Shown here piece by piece: positions 16,737 through 25,485 of a stretch of 64,000 nt of DNA. The stretch's first letter is position 1; each line of letters begins with the position of its first letter. Below the pieces are notes generated by a model, which did not search any database, was not told the origin of the DNA, and worked only from the letters and a program-made list of their open reading frames with translations. Origin of the DNA: Prevotella sp. (GTDB taxonomy: Bacteria > Bacteroidota > Bacteroidia > Bacteroidales > Bacteroidaceae); NCBI GenBank assembly GCA_017623655.1, contig JAGAON010000006.1, forward strand, positions 1-64,000, read 5' to 3'. Both the position numbers and the translations under genes were made by a program.

Positions 16737-17974
16737 TTATCCTATTGTCACACTCACCGTCTGTCCGGGCTCTATCCGCAGCCTGTAACTGCCGTTGCCC
16801 AAGGCTTCCGCCACACCTGCCGATGCCTTGGGACGCTTGCGTGACTTGAAAAGCAGCGTGCCCCCTCCGCAACCGTCAGCCTTTACCGTTATCTTGCGCG
16901 GCGTCATCTCCAAGTGTATGTTGCCGTCCGGCGTGGGAACATCGCCTTTCATCCATTTCAGACCGCCCAGACACGGTGCGGCTTCCCACTCCGCATAACC
17001 GGGTTTGACGGGGCGTATGCCAAGGAAATGCTTGCCGAAGAGATATATTGGGGACGCTCCCCATGCGTGGCAGAGGCTCTTTCCGTAGCGGTGGCCGTAC
17101 ATGGCGAGACGCTGCGGGTACTTCTCCTGCGGGTCGTATGTCTCCCAAAACGTCGTAGCCCCTTCTTTAAGCATCCCTTCCCAGTAGCCGCGCATCTCCT
17201 GCAACACGCGGTTATGCTCGCCAAGGGCACAGAGGGCTTCCAGCTCGTAGAAGCGCATATAAGGCGTGGTGATGGGCATTACGGAATCGTTGAGCAGAAC
17301 GTTGCGCAGTATGTCCTGTGCCTTGTCGCGGTCAACGAGCCCGTAGATGACGGCGAACATATTGGAATAGCGTGTGACGACATCGCTCTGGCGGCCTTGC
17401 TCGATGTTATGCACGAACGCCTTGCGCCCATTGTTCCAGAAAAGATGCGGTTAAGCAGGGTGTCGTCACACTCGAACGAGCCGCGGTATGCAGTGCCAAG
17501 GTCTTTCATCTCGGACATAAGCGTAACGCCATCAAGGCTCATTCCCCCGTCACACTCAACGAGAGCGTAGCGCACCGCGCGGCTTTCCGGCAGCCGGTAT
17601 GCGTCGCCCGCACGGCGGGAGGCGGACATATTGCGCAGGCTGATGACGCTGTCGCCGGTGAAGGAGACCTTGTCACGAAGGTATGAATGTGCCATATCGC
17701 GCGCCTCATCGGCACTCTCACCGTAGGAGATGTGTCCCCCCCCCGTTGCCTTTCACGCCGTCAAGACGCAGGTAACCCATCGACTCCCTGCCGAAATCGG
17801 CAAATATCCTGTTGCCGTCACGTTCCGTTCTGACGGGAGGCACCGGCGTTACAGGCAGCTTGTAGAGCGAGGGACGCTTGCCGGCGGCATCGGATACCAT
17901 ATCCAAGTTTGCGCCATCGCCATTGCACTGCATGACAAGAGCATGGCGACTGTCATTTGTTTTCTCTTTCTCAT
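16737..17974 (-). pseudogene. Broken alpha-L-rhamnosidase-type (GH78-like) gene
   Basis: Read leftward from 17974, the gene starts with a signal peptide (MRKRKQMTVAMLLSCSAMAMA) and the family start QTWIWYP. It then jumps, after a deletion and frame change, to PVRTERDGNRIFADFGRESMGYLRLDGVKGNG. A run of nine G bases (C on the + strand, 17736-17744) marks another frame change into GHISYGESADEARDMAHSYLRDKVSF. The frame goes on to DDTLLNRIF near 17450, where the central catalytic part (with the expected DGIKRDRWVWSGD motif) is missing. The last frame (from about 17444) holds the C-terminal part: VTRYSNMFAVIYGL, TTPYMRFYELEALC, GKSLCHAWGASPIYL. At least two deletions and several frameshifts make it non-functional. 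Intact relatives remove terminal rhamnose from pectic side chains. Confidence 0.85.
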
Positions 17975-18034
17975 CGCAGGTTATTTTTTAGTTGTTGGTT
18001 AGCCGTTGATTGTCAACAGGAAAAGGGCGTTGCC

Positions 18035-18119
18035 GCAATCAGCACCTGATTACCTTGTGAACAGGTGCTGATCACAGTGTAAAAGGGTGCTGTTTGCATG
18101 GTAATCAGCACCCTTTTAC
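18035..18119. repeat. AATCAGCACC-type palindromic repeat cluster
   Basis: Four units, the last a hairpin from AAAAGGGTGCTG to CAGCACCCTTTT, between the GH2 gene and the start of the rhamnosidase relic. Confidence 0.9.
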
Positions 18120-18144
18120 TTTGCTAATGATGTTATCCTATTCC

Positions 18145-21100
18145 TTACTCCAAGTTTTTAAGGAACTCCACCTCTATGATTCTGAGCGCACGACTGCCGG
18201 AAACTTTCTTCTCATCGTTGCTCGCATCCATCTCTTTCACTGCGCCGAAGGCGTCCTTGCTGGTGCTCGCACCCATCATGCGGATGGTGTAATTCTGCGC
18301 AGCAGGGGCGTTTTTCAGCGGGATATGAATGTAGCTGAGCGACTTGGGGGTCCATCCTTCCCACACCTTCACGCTGTCGGCATAGACGGCTATGGGGTAT
18401 GTGGTGGAGCGGAAGTCCTTCATCTTCAGGCACAACTCGTCTATGCGTGTCTTCTCGCAGAGGGTGTAAGTGACCCATGCGGAGTCAAGTCGTCCGGCAC
18501 TCTGCCAGTGTGTGTTCTCGTATGTGTCGTAACTGAGCGTCACGTCATTGCCGCTTCCTGCCTTGGCACTGAGTATCGCGACTCCTCTGCGCCACTGTTT
18601 GAACGACGGTGTGGCCGGTGTCTCGCCCCTGTCGAGCACTGAACGCAGGCCGTCAGAAGGCATATAGGTGGTCAATCCGTCGGTAACGGTGACAGGTTGC
18701 GTGCGCAGCGAGATGGTAGCGGCGGGCAGACCCTCCGCCTTGGCGGTTACAACGATGTCGCCGGCCTTGGTGTAAGAGCGCAGCATCACACGGTTAACAC
18801 CGCACTCCACGGGCAGGGTGTCTTGCAGAACGTGGTTAAGGTGCGCCTTTATCTTCTCGTCAACGGTCAGTCCGTCACCGCTGTCTTCGGCGGTACGTGA
18901 TTCAAGTGCCGCCTTGTTGGTGTAGAAACGGTAGGGCTTGTTCTTGGCTATTCCGCCACGATACTCGGCAGGGCCTTTGACGGAGAACTTCACAAGGCGG
19001 TTGTCAAGCGGGCAGCGTCTGCCGTCCTTATCCACCACTTCCACCTGTATCAGCGCCACGTCATTGCCGTCAGCCTTCCATCCCGTGGGGTTTTCTATCG
19101 CTGTCAGCAGCAGGCGGGAAGCCTCACCGGCAGTGATTTTCTCGTCGCGTGACTGCTCGGTCACTGCCGTTTCCGACTTGGCATAGCCGATGGCGGTGAG
19201 CACGGGAGCCTCATATTTCACGTCCTTGAACGTCCAGAGGAAACGGTATTTGTGGCTTGTGGGGCGGATTGTCTTGCCGTTCTGCACGAGAACGACGCTG
19301 TCTGCGTTTGACACCACGTATATAGTAGGCACCACAAAGTCCTTGTCATAGTTCCAATGTCCCACGATATAGGTCTGCGGTTTGAGGTCATCCACCCATC
19401 CGTTCCACATCACCTGATGCGCGAAGAACGCGTCTTTCGGCACGCGCATGGGGTCAACCACGCCCGAAACGCGGTAGTTGTCGGCGCTTCTGCCATGACT
19501 TTGCGTGTCGCTGAATATGATTTTCGCGCCTCCGCTGTTGACCTTGGTGCCCGAACCGGGGCGTTCCAGCCAGTAATCATACCACCGGCGCACCAGTTCC
19601 GCCGCAAATTCGTCGTTGTTATGGTTGTAGGAAGTAGCGGGAGCGTTGCGGTAATACGGTCCGTCTCCCTCCGGGTGGTAGGGGTAAGACCATGAGTTCC
19701 AATACCAGCGCAGAGCCTCGTCACGGCAGTATTCCATCATCCACATCGGCTTTGTGTCGCTCTTGTTGACGTAAAGCATTTCTCCTCCGTACTCGGCCTC
19801 GGGCTGATCGAGCATCTCGCGGCAGCCGATGGCACGCCCGCCGTCAGGGTCGAACTGGTTGCGCAGCGCCTTCATCTCACGCATGTGCTGCCCGGATATA
19901 CGCTGGTTGCCGCACTCGTAGAAGACGATGCTGGGGTTATTGCGGTTGTATATGATGGCGTCGCGCATGGTTTCAAGCCTCTGCACCCATCGTCTTCCAT
20001 CCACATCACGCTCCGCGTCGCCGGCAGGCATGGCCTGTATCAGCCCCACACGGTCGCAGCTCTCCACGTCCTGCTTCCACGGACAGATGTGCATCCAGCG
20101 CACGACGTTACCGCCTGACTTGACAAACAGGTCGTTGGAATAGTCGCTAAGCCATGCCGGCACGCTCATGCCGACACCCGGCCACTCGTTGGAAGTGCGC
20201 TGGGCATAGCCGTGCATCATTATGACACGGTCGTTAAGGTATATCATTCCCTGCTTGAACTCCGTCTTGCGGAAGCCGGTAGTGGTCACTACACGGTCCG
20301 CTCCGCCCGCGTTTGTCACGCCGTCACCGGCGAGTGACGTCTCGACATCATACAGATAGCCGTATCCCCATGACCAGAAATGCAGTCCGCCGGTGCGTTT
20401 TTCCGCACGCAGGGTGGCCGTTCCGTGAGCCGGTATGACGACATCCGCACCCTCAAAGCGGCACAGTTCACTGCCGTTCTTCTCGCGAACGATGACGTTA
20501 AGGCGGCGTGTCACGGCCTTGCCGGTCTCGTTCTTCACCTGACTCTCGGCGCAGATGGTTACCTTTCTGCCCGGTATGTCATAGTTCTTACCATATATAT
20601 ATGTGCCCGTCGTGCCGAGATTGGAGAACAAAGGCAGTGTCTGATAGACGTCGTCACACACGTGCAGCTTTACGTTCTTGGGCAAACCGCCGTAGTTTAC
20701 GTTAAAAGCCTTGGTGTGCCACTGGAACTTTGAGCCTGTGGCCTCTTCCTTATAGTCCCACGAGTTGTCTGTCCTTACCTCGATAAAGTTCTTCCCTTCT
20801 TTCAGCCATGGGGTGAGATCAAAGCCGAATGCCATGGTTCCGTTCTCGGAAAGGCCAAGCCTATGGCCGTTGAGGAACACCTCTGCCCCCTGCCGTGCGC
20901 CCTCGAACTCGATGAAAACACGCTTTCCGCGGGCTGTCTCCGGCAGCTTTAAGTACTTGCGGTACCACACTTCCGCGGTGGAAACCTCGTATGTTGAGAG
21001 GCAGAAAGCCTCGTCCTCATTCCACGCATGAGGCAGTGTGACGGTCTTTTTCTGCTTGTCTATCCGCCAGTCCGAGTTGAAATTGTAGGTCTCCCGCGCC

Positions 21101-21156
21101 TTTATTCCGAGCGCAGAGAGCAGGGCTAACGCCCCGATAAATAGTTTCTTTTTCAT
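18145..21156 (-). CDS. Glycoside hydrolase family 2 protein (beta-galactosidase-like)
   Basis: 1003 residues with a signal peptide (MKKKLFIGALALLSALGIKA). The GH2 sugar-binding jelly roll (about 22-185, RVFIEFEGARQGAEVFLNGHRLG) is followed by an Ig-like domain and a TIM barrel (about 290-570). The barrel has MMHGYAQRTSNEWPGVG and the probable nucleophile Glu475 (WMMEYCRDEA). At the usual acid/base site the sequence reads FYECGNQ, with Gln418 where most GH2 enzymes have Glu (GNE), so the catalytic acid may differ or the enzyme belongs to a subgroup with another substrate. Additional Ig-like and discoidin-like beta domains follow (about 600-1000). It lies next to a rhamnosidase relic and the PL11 locus, suggesting pectic galactan or a related side chain (inference). 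Confidence 0.85.
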   Translation of the reverse strand: MKKKLFIGALALLSALGIKARETYNFNSDWRIDKQKKTVTLPHAWNEDEAFCLSTYEVSTAEVWYRKYLKLPETARGKRVFIEFEGARQGAEVFLNGHRLGLSENGTMAFGFDLTPWLKEGKNFIEVRTDNSWDYKEEATGSKFQWHTKAFNVNYGGLPKNVKLHVCDDVYQTLPLFSNLGTTGTYIYGKNYDIPGRKVTICAESQVKNETGKAVTRRLNVIVREKNGSELCRFEGADVVIPAHGTATLRAEKRTGGLHFWSWGYGYLYDVETSLAGDGVTNAGGADRVVTTTGFRKTEFKQGMIYLNDRVIMMHGYAQRTSNEWPGVGMSVPAWLSDYSNDLFVKSGGNVVRWMHICPWKQDVESCDRVGLIQAMPAGDAERDVDGRRWVQRLETMRDAIIYNRNNPSIVFYECGNQRISGQHMREMKALRNQFDPDGGRAIGCREMLDQPEAEYGGEMLYVNKSDTKPMWMMEYCRDEALRWYWNSWSYPYHPEGDGPYYRNAPATSYNHNNDEFAAELVRRWYDYWLERPGSGTKVNSGGAKIIFSDTQSHGRSADNYRVSGVVDPMRVPKDAFFAHQVMWNGWVDDLKPQTYIVGHWNYDKDFVVPTIYVVSNADSVVLVQNGKTIRPTSHKYRFLWTFKDVKYEAPVLTAIGYAKSETAVTEQSRDEKITAGEASRLLLTAIENPTGWKADGNDVALIQVEVVDKDGRRCPLDNRLVKFSVKGPAEYRGGIAKNKPYRFYTNKAALESRTAEDSGDGLTVDEKIKAHLNHVLQDTLPVECGVNRVMLRSYTKAGDIVVTAKAEGLPAATISLRTQPVTVTDGLTTYMPSDGLRSVLDRGETPATPSFKQWRRGVAILSAKAGSGNDVTLSYDTYENTHWQSAGRLDSAWVTYTLCEKTRIDELCLKMKDFRSTTYPIAVYADSVKVWEGWTPKSLSYIHIPLKNAPAAQNYTIRMMGASTSKDAFGAVKEMDASNDEKKVSGSRALRIIEVEFLKNLE

Positions 21157-21233
21157 CTATTGCCTAAGTTTCAGATTTGTTAGTATTATATACAAAGTAG
21201 TTAAACGAATGCTTTTCCTAAGTATTCCGCTTG

Positions 21234-21241
21234 CAAAATTA
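21234..21241 (-). promoter_or_regulatory. Leftward -7 box for the GH2 gene
   Basis: The complement reads TAATTTTG, fitting TAnnTTTG, 78 bases before the GH2 start. The -33 element is weak. Confidence 0.5.
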
Positions 21242-21351
21242 CGCATAATTATCAGTATTTCATGTATAAAATCGTCCATTTATATACATAATCGTCCATA
21301 ACGACGGTGAAATAGTATAGTTATACATGGCTTATTATGAAAATAAACCTG

Positions 21352-21359
21352 TATCTTTG
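21352..21359 (+). promoter_or_regulatory. -7 box for the GNAT gene
   Basis: TATCTTTG fits TAnnTTTG, 23 bases before the acetyltransferase ATG. No clear TTTG at -33. Confidence 0.55.
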
Positions 21360-21382
21360 CACTGTCTAAACAAAAAGGGGAA

Positions 21383-21931
21383 ATGACAACAAACAATAAA
21401 ACAACAAACAAAATGGCCTTGCACGACAACCGCACGGCAACCGCAACCGTACCGGAAATTCATGTGAAGGCCGTCTCCAAGGCTCACAGGGACGTGCCGT
21501 TCATTGACTGTCTGACGGACTTATGGCGTGACTCCGTGGTGTCCACACACCATTTCCTGCAATGTAACGACATAAGGGAACTTACCCCTTATGTCGTCCA
21601 AGCCTTGCAGTCCATACCCGTCTTATATGTGGCTTACAGCGACGACAGGCCTGTCGCGTTTATGGGGATAGACGGAAACAAGATCGAAATGCTCTTTGTC
21701 TCGCCCCGCCATCTGCGGCATGGGATTGGGAAACGCCTTGTCAAGCTGGCGATACAGGAGCACAACGCCGCCCTTGTCGATGCAAACGAGCAGAACACGC
21801 AGGCCGTGCTCTTCTACCGGCACATGGGGTTTGAAGTAGTAGGGAGAACAGAAACCGACGGGCAAGGCAACCCTTTCCCCATCTTGAAAATGAGACTTGG
21901 CGACCGTTGTAACCCTGCCGGAAAGGAATGA
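21383..21931 (+). CDS. GNAT family N-acetyltransferase
   Basis: 182 residues. The GNAT fold is shown by YVAYSDDRPVAFMGIDGNKIEMLFVSPRHLRHGIGKRLVKLAI (about 75-130), where the HLRHGIGKRL loop binds the pyrophosphate of acetyl-CoA, and by the end of the fold NEQNTQAVLFYRHMGFEVVGRTETD. It transfers an acetyl group from acetyl-CoA to an amine; the substrate cannot be told. The first about 30 residues are an unstructured extension. The start at 21383 follows an AAGGGG stretch and a close -7 box. It stands alone between repeat clusters. Confidence 0.85.
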   Translation: MTTNNKTTNKMALHDNRTATATVPEIHVKAVSKAHRDVPFIDCLTDLWRDSVVSTHHFLQCNDIRELTPYVVQALQSIPVLYVAYSDDRPVAFMGIDGNKIEMLFVSPRHLRHGIGKRLVKLAIQEHNAALVDANEQNTQAVLFYRHMGFEVVGRTETDGQGNPFPILKMRLGDRCNPAGKE

Positions 21932-21940
21932 CAAACAGGC

Positions 21941-22032
21941 GTAAAAGTAATCAGCACCTGATTACCTTGTAAACAGCACCTGATTGCAGTGTAATCAGCA
22001 CCTGATTACGATACAATCAGCACCCTTTTACG
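21941..22032. repeat. AATCAGCACC-type palindromic repeat cluster
   Basis: Four units (AATCAGCACCTGATTACC, AACAGCACCTGATTGC, AATCAGCACCTGATTACG, AATCAGCACCCTTTTACG) just after the GNAT gene. Confidence 0.9.
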
Positions 22033-22153
22033 ATGGGAGTTGTCATGCGTTGAAAAACAGGTGGATAGAAACGTAGTGGCTTGCGGATTCGTATTGCGGG
22101 GCTGGGAACGTTAAAAACTTGTATATTTGGCGGCTAATAGTTGTCGTAATGTT

Positions 22154-22225
22154 GTAGGGACGCACCTTGGTGCGTCCGAATACATAAACCCGCAAACATA
22201 GGAACGCACCAAGGTGCGTCCCTAC
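22154..22225. repeat. Head-to-head pair of GGACGCACC repeats
   Basis: Two inverted copies of GTAGGGACGCACCTTGGTGC, the second lacking one G, eleven bases from the stop of the LytTR regulator gene. It could act as the 3' end of the efflux operon transcript. Confidence 0.9.
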
Positions 22226-22235
22226 TCGCGACCGG

Positions 22236-22946
22236 TTATCCCAGCGTATGGCGGGCGAAATATTGCATTACGGCATCCTTGTAGCTGTCGGAGACGGGGA
22301 TGAACATATCCCCGAACACCAGACGCAGGCGGTCTATCGCCTCCACCTTTTTCATGTTCACGATGTAGGAGCGGTGTACCCGCATGAACTCCGGCTGCGG
22401 AAGGTAGTCTTCAAGCGTCTTCATATTCATGAGGCAGCTGACGCTTTTCTGCGAAGAGGCAAGCCGTATCTTCACATAGTCCTTCAATCCCTCGATGTAA
22501 ATGATGTCGTCAAGCATGACGCGCACAAGCCTGTATTCGCTCTTTACGTAGAAAAACCTGTCCGCTTCCCGCTTGTCTGACAGCGTGTTCTGCGTCTCCG
22601 ACAGTTGCAGGGCCTTGTTGGCGGAATGCAGGAATGCCTCATACGAGATGGGTTTCAGAAGATAATCCACCGCGTTCACCTTGTAGCTCTCCACCGCATA
22701 GCGGTCAAAGGCGGTGGTGAAGACTATCATGGTCTTGGGCGAGAGGATGGTCGCGAACTCCAGTCCGGACAGTTCCGGCATCTGTATGTCAAGAAACAGC
22801 AGATCTACGGGGTTGGTCCTTATCACCTTCATGGCCTCTATGGCACTGTTGTATGTTCCCACGAGTTCAAGGAACGTGGTCTTGTGTGCATACGAAGCGA
22901 GCAGCTCCGCGGCGAGAGGTTCATCGTCTATGATTGCGCAAGTCAT
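22236..22946 (-). CDS. LytTR-family response regulator
   Basis: 236 residues. Receiver domain (about 1-120) with the acidic pair Asp7/Asp8, phospho-acceptor Asp53 (LLFLDIQMPELSG), Thr/Lys switch residues (TTAF, YLLKPIS), then a LytTR DNA-binding domain (about 135-232: FFYVKSEYRLVRVMLDDIIYIEGLKDYVKI and MRVHRSYIVNMKKVEAIDR). It is the last gene of the leftward efflux operon, 113 bp after the histidine kinase that probably phosphorylates it. The pair likely controls the efflux genes or senses a related envelope signal (inference). Confidence 0.93.
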   Translation of the reverse strand: MTCAIIDDEPLAAELLASYAHKTTFLELVGTYNSAIEAMKVIRTNPVDLLFLDIQMPELSGLEFATILSPKTMIVFTTAFDRYAVESYKVNAVDYLLKPISYEAFLHSANKALQLSETQNTLSDKREADRFFYVKSEYRLVRVMLDDIIYIEGLKDYVKIRLASSQKSVSCLMNMKTLEDYLPQPEFMRVHRSYIVNMKKVEAIDRLRLVFGDMFIPVSDSYKDAVMQYFARHTLG

Positions 22947-22959
22947 TTGTTCAGGGTTT

Positions 22960-23010
22960 AGCCCCCTCCCCGTCCCTCCCCGAGGGGAGGGTGAGGAATG
23001 TGCGGGGGGA
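22960..23010. repeat. GC-rich palindromic repeat inside the efflux operon
   Basis: A CCCTCCCC-GA-GGGGAGGG hairpin (22974-22991) within a C-rich stretch lies between the kinase and regulator genes. It belongs to none of the other repeat families here. Elements of this sort are common between genes in Bacteroidales genomes (from general knowledge). It may lower expression of the regulator relative to the kinase. Confidence 0.7.
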
Positions 23011-23059
23011 TGTTGATAATTCTTTTATCTGTGGTTTGCCTTTATGAGATATGTGGCTG

Positions 23060-24148
23060 TCATGATACTGCGGGTATGGTGATTTTGGAGTGATACAATC
23101 CGTCCGCCTCCACTCCTTTTATCCATTCGTACTGTCCCGGGTAAATGGTTTCGAGGCGTTGCCGCACCAGATTCAGGCCTATGCCGTGCCCGGAGCGGTC
23201 GGAAGACTGCTTGGGGTGGTTGGAGTTGATGATGTCACAGACTATGCTTCCGTTCCCTTCATGCAGCGAGACGCTTATAATGCAGCTGGCGGTGCCTGCC
23301 ACTCCGTGCTTGAAAGCGTTTTCTATCAGTGATATAAACAGCAGCGGGGCGACCATGGTACGTGAGTTTTGGGCTATGTCTATGCTCGTTTCTATCCTCA
23401 CATTGGCCGCCAGACGCAGTTTCATGAGGTCTATGTATGACGTGATGAAGTCCGCTTCCGAACTCAATGTCACCATTTCCGACTGGTTGTCGTACAGCGT
23501 ATGGCGCAGCAGTCTGGACAGTTGCATCACCGCTCCCTGCGTCCTCTCGGCACTGATGGCGGCAAGGGCGTAGATGTTGTTAAGCGTGTTGAGCAGGAAA
23601 TGCGGCGAAATCTGGTTGCGCAAACTCTTCAACTCCGCTTGCTGCCGTGCCACCTCGGCCTCCTGTTGCAGCTTTTTCAGGTTGTTGATTTGCTCGCTTG
23701 AGCGTATGGAGTAGGCCACGAAGATGGCGAAAATGAGGTTCAGTCCGTCGAAGAAAGCGGCGTACAGCCAGAAGTGCCGCCTGTCTTTCCCCGTCTTTCC
23801 GCCGTTCTCCTTGTTGTCCTTGCCGTCGTTTTGCACGGCGGCCACCTGCTCCGTCTTCGCCTTTTCCTTATGATATTGGATAAATTCCAGCCTGTGCCAG
23901 CCCGCAAGCATGGTGCAGCACAGCATGACCAGTATGGCATTGGACAGCACGAGGTTGTGTCTGCCAGCCCTTTTCATGGCTCTTGGTATGAGCTTGTAGT
24001 AGTTGAGGCAGAACACAAGGACCATCATCAGTGGCACAACGCACTTCATCAGGTAAATAGTCAGCGACGACTCTTCTCCCGGCCTGATGAACATCAGTGG
24101 GAAAAGGAGCGCGAAGGCTATGTTGGCGGCTATGATTTTCTTGTTCAT
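23060..24148 (-). CDS. LytS/YehU-type sensor histidine kinase
   Basis: 362 residues. Four hydrophobic segments (about 5-22, 31-50, 68-84 and 126-148) anchor it in the inner membrane. A long charged insert (90-123) separates segments three and four. A coiled-coil linker (about 150-178) leads to the His_kinase domain with His183 (NQISPHFLLNTLNN), and a HATPase_c domain with the N box (LIENAFKHGV) and G box (GHGIGLNLVRQRLE). It should autophosphorylate and pass phosphate to the LytTR regulator encoded just downstream. It lies 99 bp after the ABC permease gene, with a dispersed repeat in the gap. Confidence 0.93.
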   Translation of the reverse strand: MNKKIIAANIAFALLFPLMFIRPGEESSLTIYLMKCVVPLMMVLVFCLNYYKLIPRAMKRAGRHNLVLSNAILVMLCCTMLAGWHRLEFIQYHKEKAKTEQVAAVQNDGKDNKENGGKTGKDRRHFWLYAAFFDGLNLIFAIFVAYSIRSSEQINNLKKLQQEAEVARQQAELKSLRNQISPHFLLNTLNNIYALAAISAERTQGAVMQLSRLLRHTLYDNQSEMVTLSSEADFITSYIDLMKLRLAANVRIETSIDIAQNSRTMVAPLLFISLIENAFKHGVAGTASCIISVSLHEGNGSIVCDIINSNHPKQSSDRSGHGIGLNLVRQRLETIYPGQYEWIKGVEADGLYHSKITIPAVS

Positions 24149-24162
24149 GGGGAAGGGATTTT

Positions 24163-24243
24163 AGTTGTCAGCCGTGGGTTACGGGTTGTCAGTTGTACGC
24201 AAAGTGCCCCTGCAACTGACAACTCATAACTCACGACCGGTAA
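24163..24243. repeat. GTTGTCAGT-type inverted repeat inside the efflux operon
   Basis: The gap between the permease and kinase genes is filled by an inverted repeat with arms GTTGTCAGTTG and CAACTGACAAC plus flanking GTGGGTTACGGGTTGTC-like text. It is distinct from the other families and leaves the operon order intact. Confidence 0.65.
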
Positions 24244-24247
24244 CTGC

Positions 24248-25468
24248 TTACTCATATCTTATGGCCTCGATAGGGTCCATCCGCGCCGCCTTGCGGGCGG
24301 GGAAGTAACCGAAACCGATGCCGATGATGGTGCATACGATGAACGATACCACGATGCTCCATAGCGGAACGGAGGTTGGCAGGCTGAAGAACAGGTTGGC
24401 TCCCTCCGCCAGTCCGATGCCGAGCAGTATGCCGATTGCGCCTCCCGTGATGGAGATGATGATGGACTCGATGAGGAACTGGTTGCTTATGTCAAGCCCC
24501 CTTGCGCCCACCGCCATGCGCAGGCCAATCTCTTTCGTGCGCTCCGTCACGCTGACAAGCATGATGTTCATGATGCCTATGCCGGCCACCAGCAGCGAGA
24601 AAGCCGCCGCTACCACAAGGATTATGGTCACGGTGTCCATGGTTGACGACATCGTTTCCATCATCTCCTGCTGCGAACGGATGGTGAAGTCATCGTCAGC
24701 GCCGTCTTTCAGCTTGTGCTGTCGGCGCAGTATGGTGGTCAACTCGCTTATGGCGTCGTCTGTCATCTCCTCTGATAGGGCAGAACAGTTGACGCTTGAC
24801 AGGTACGTCTGCGCCGTGATACGCTTCATCACCGTGGTGTAAGGCGCGATGATCAGGTTGTCCTGATCCATGCCAAAGCTGTTGTAGCCCTTGCTTTTCA
24901 GCACGCCTATGATGCGGAAGGGAATGCTCTTGAAGCGTATTGTCCTGCCAACGGGGTCCTGTCCGTTGGGGAACAGCTCGTCAACGACGGTCTTTCCCAC
25001 CAGACACACCTTGGAACTCTTCTTCACATCTTCCTCGGTGAACACGCCGCCGCTTGTTATCTCCCATTGCTTTATGGACAGATACTCCTCCGTCTCGCCG
25101 TACATGGTGGTGGAAGTATTGTTGTTTCCGTTTATGCACTGGCCGCTTGCAGACACCTCCGGAGAGACGTACGTGATGTATTTGGCCTCGTCTTTTATGG
25201 CCATATAGTCCTCAACCTTCAGTGTCTGCATGCTTGACGGGTCCTGACGGATGCCTCCTCTCATGTCGGCACCGGGTCTTATCATTATGATATTGGTGCC
25301 CATCTGCGAGAGATTCTCCCTGATTGACTCCTTGGAACCCTGTCCTATCGCCATCATTACGATGACAGCGGCCACGCCAATGATGATGCCGAGCATGGAA
25401 AGGAATGACCGGAACTTGTTGTTTGCTATCGCTTTGAGGGCGACTTTCATTAAGTTGATGAAATTCAT
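24248..25468 (-). CDS. MacB-like ABC transporter permease
   Basis: 406 residues. An N-terminal membrane helix (about 15-40, FRSFLSMLGIIIGVAAVIVMMAIGQGS) is followed by a large periplasmic MacB_PCD domain (about 45-255), then three C-terminal FtsX-type helices (about 285-310, 335-360 and 367-392), ending in the ARKAARMDPIEAIRYE signature. In E. coli MacB the ATPase and permease are one chain; here they are two genes 17 bp apart. The protein works with the ATPase, adaptor and TolC-like channel of the same operon to export a substrate, perhaps a macrolide, peptide or lipid, from the periplasm. Confidence 0.93.
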   Translation of the reverse strand: MNFINLMKVALKAIANNKFRSFLSMLGIIIGVAAVIVMMAIGQGSKESIRENLSQMGTNIIMIRPGADMRGGIRQDPSSMQTLKVEDYMAIKDEAKYITYVSPEVSASGQCINGNNNTSTTMYGETEEYLSIKQWEITSGGVFTEEDVKKSSKVCLVGKTVVDELFPNGQDPVGRTIRFKSIPFRIIGVLKSKGYNSFGMDQDNLIIAPYTTVMKRITAQTYLSSVNCSALSEEMTDDAISELTTILRRQHKLKDGADDDFTIRSQQEMMETMSSTMDTVTIILVVAAAFSLLVAGIGIMNIMLVSVTERTKEIGLRMAVGARGLDISNQFLIESIIISITGGAIGILLGIGLAEGANLFFSLPTSVPLWSIVVSFIVCTIIGIGFGYFPARKAARMDPIEAIRYE

Positions 25469-25485
25469 AGGTGCTATTTTTGTCG

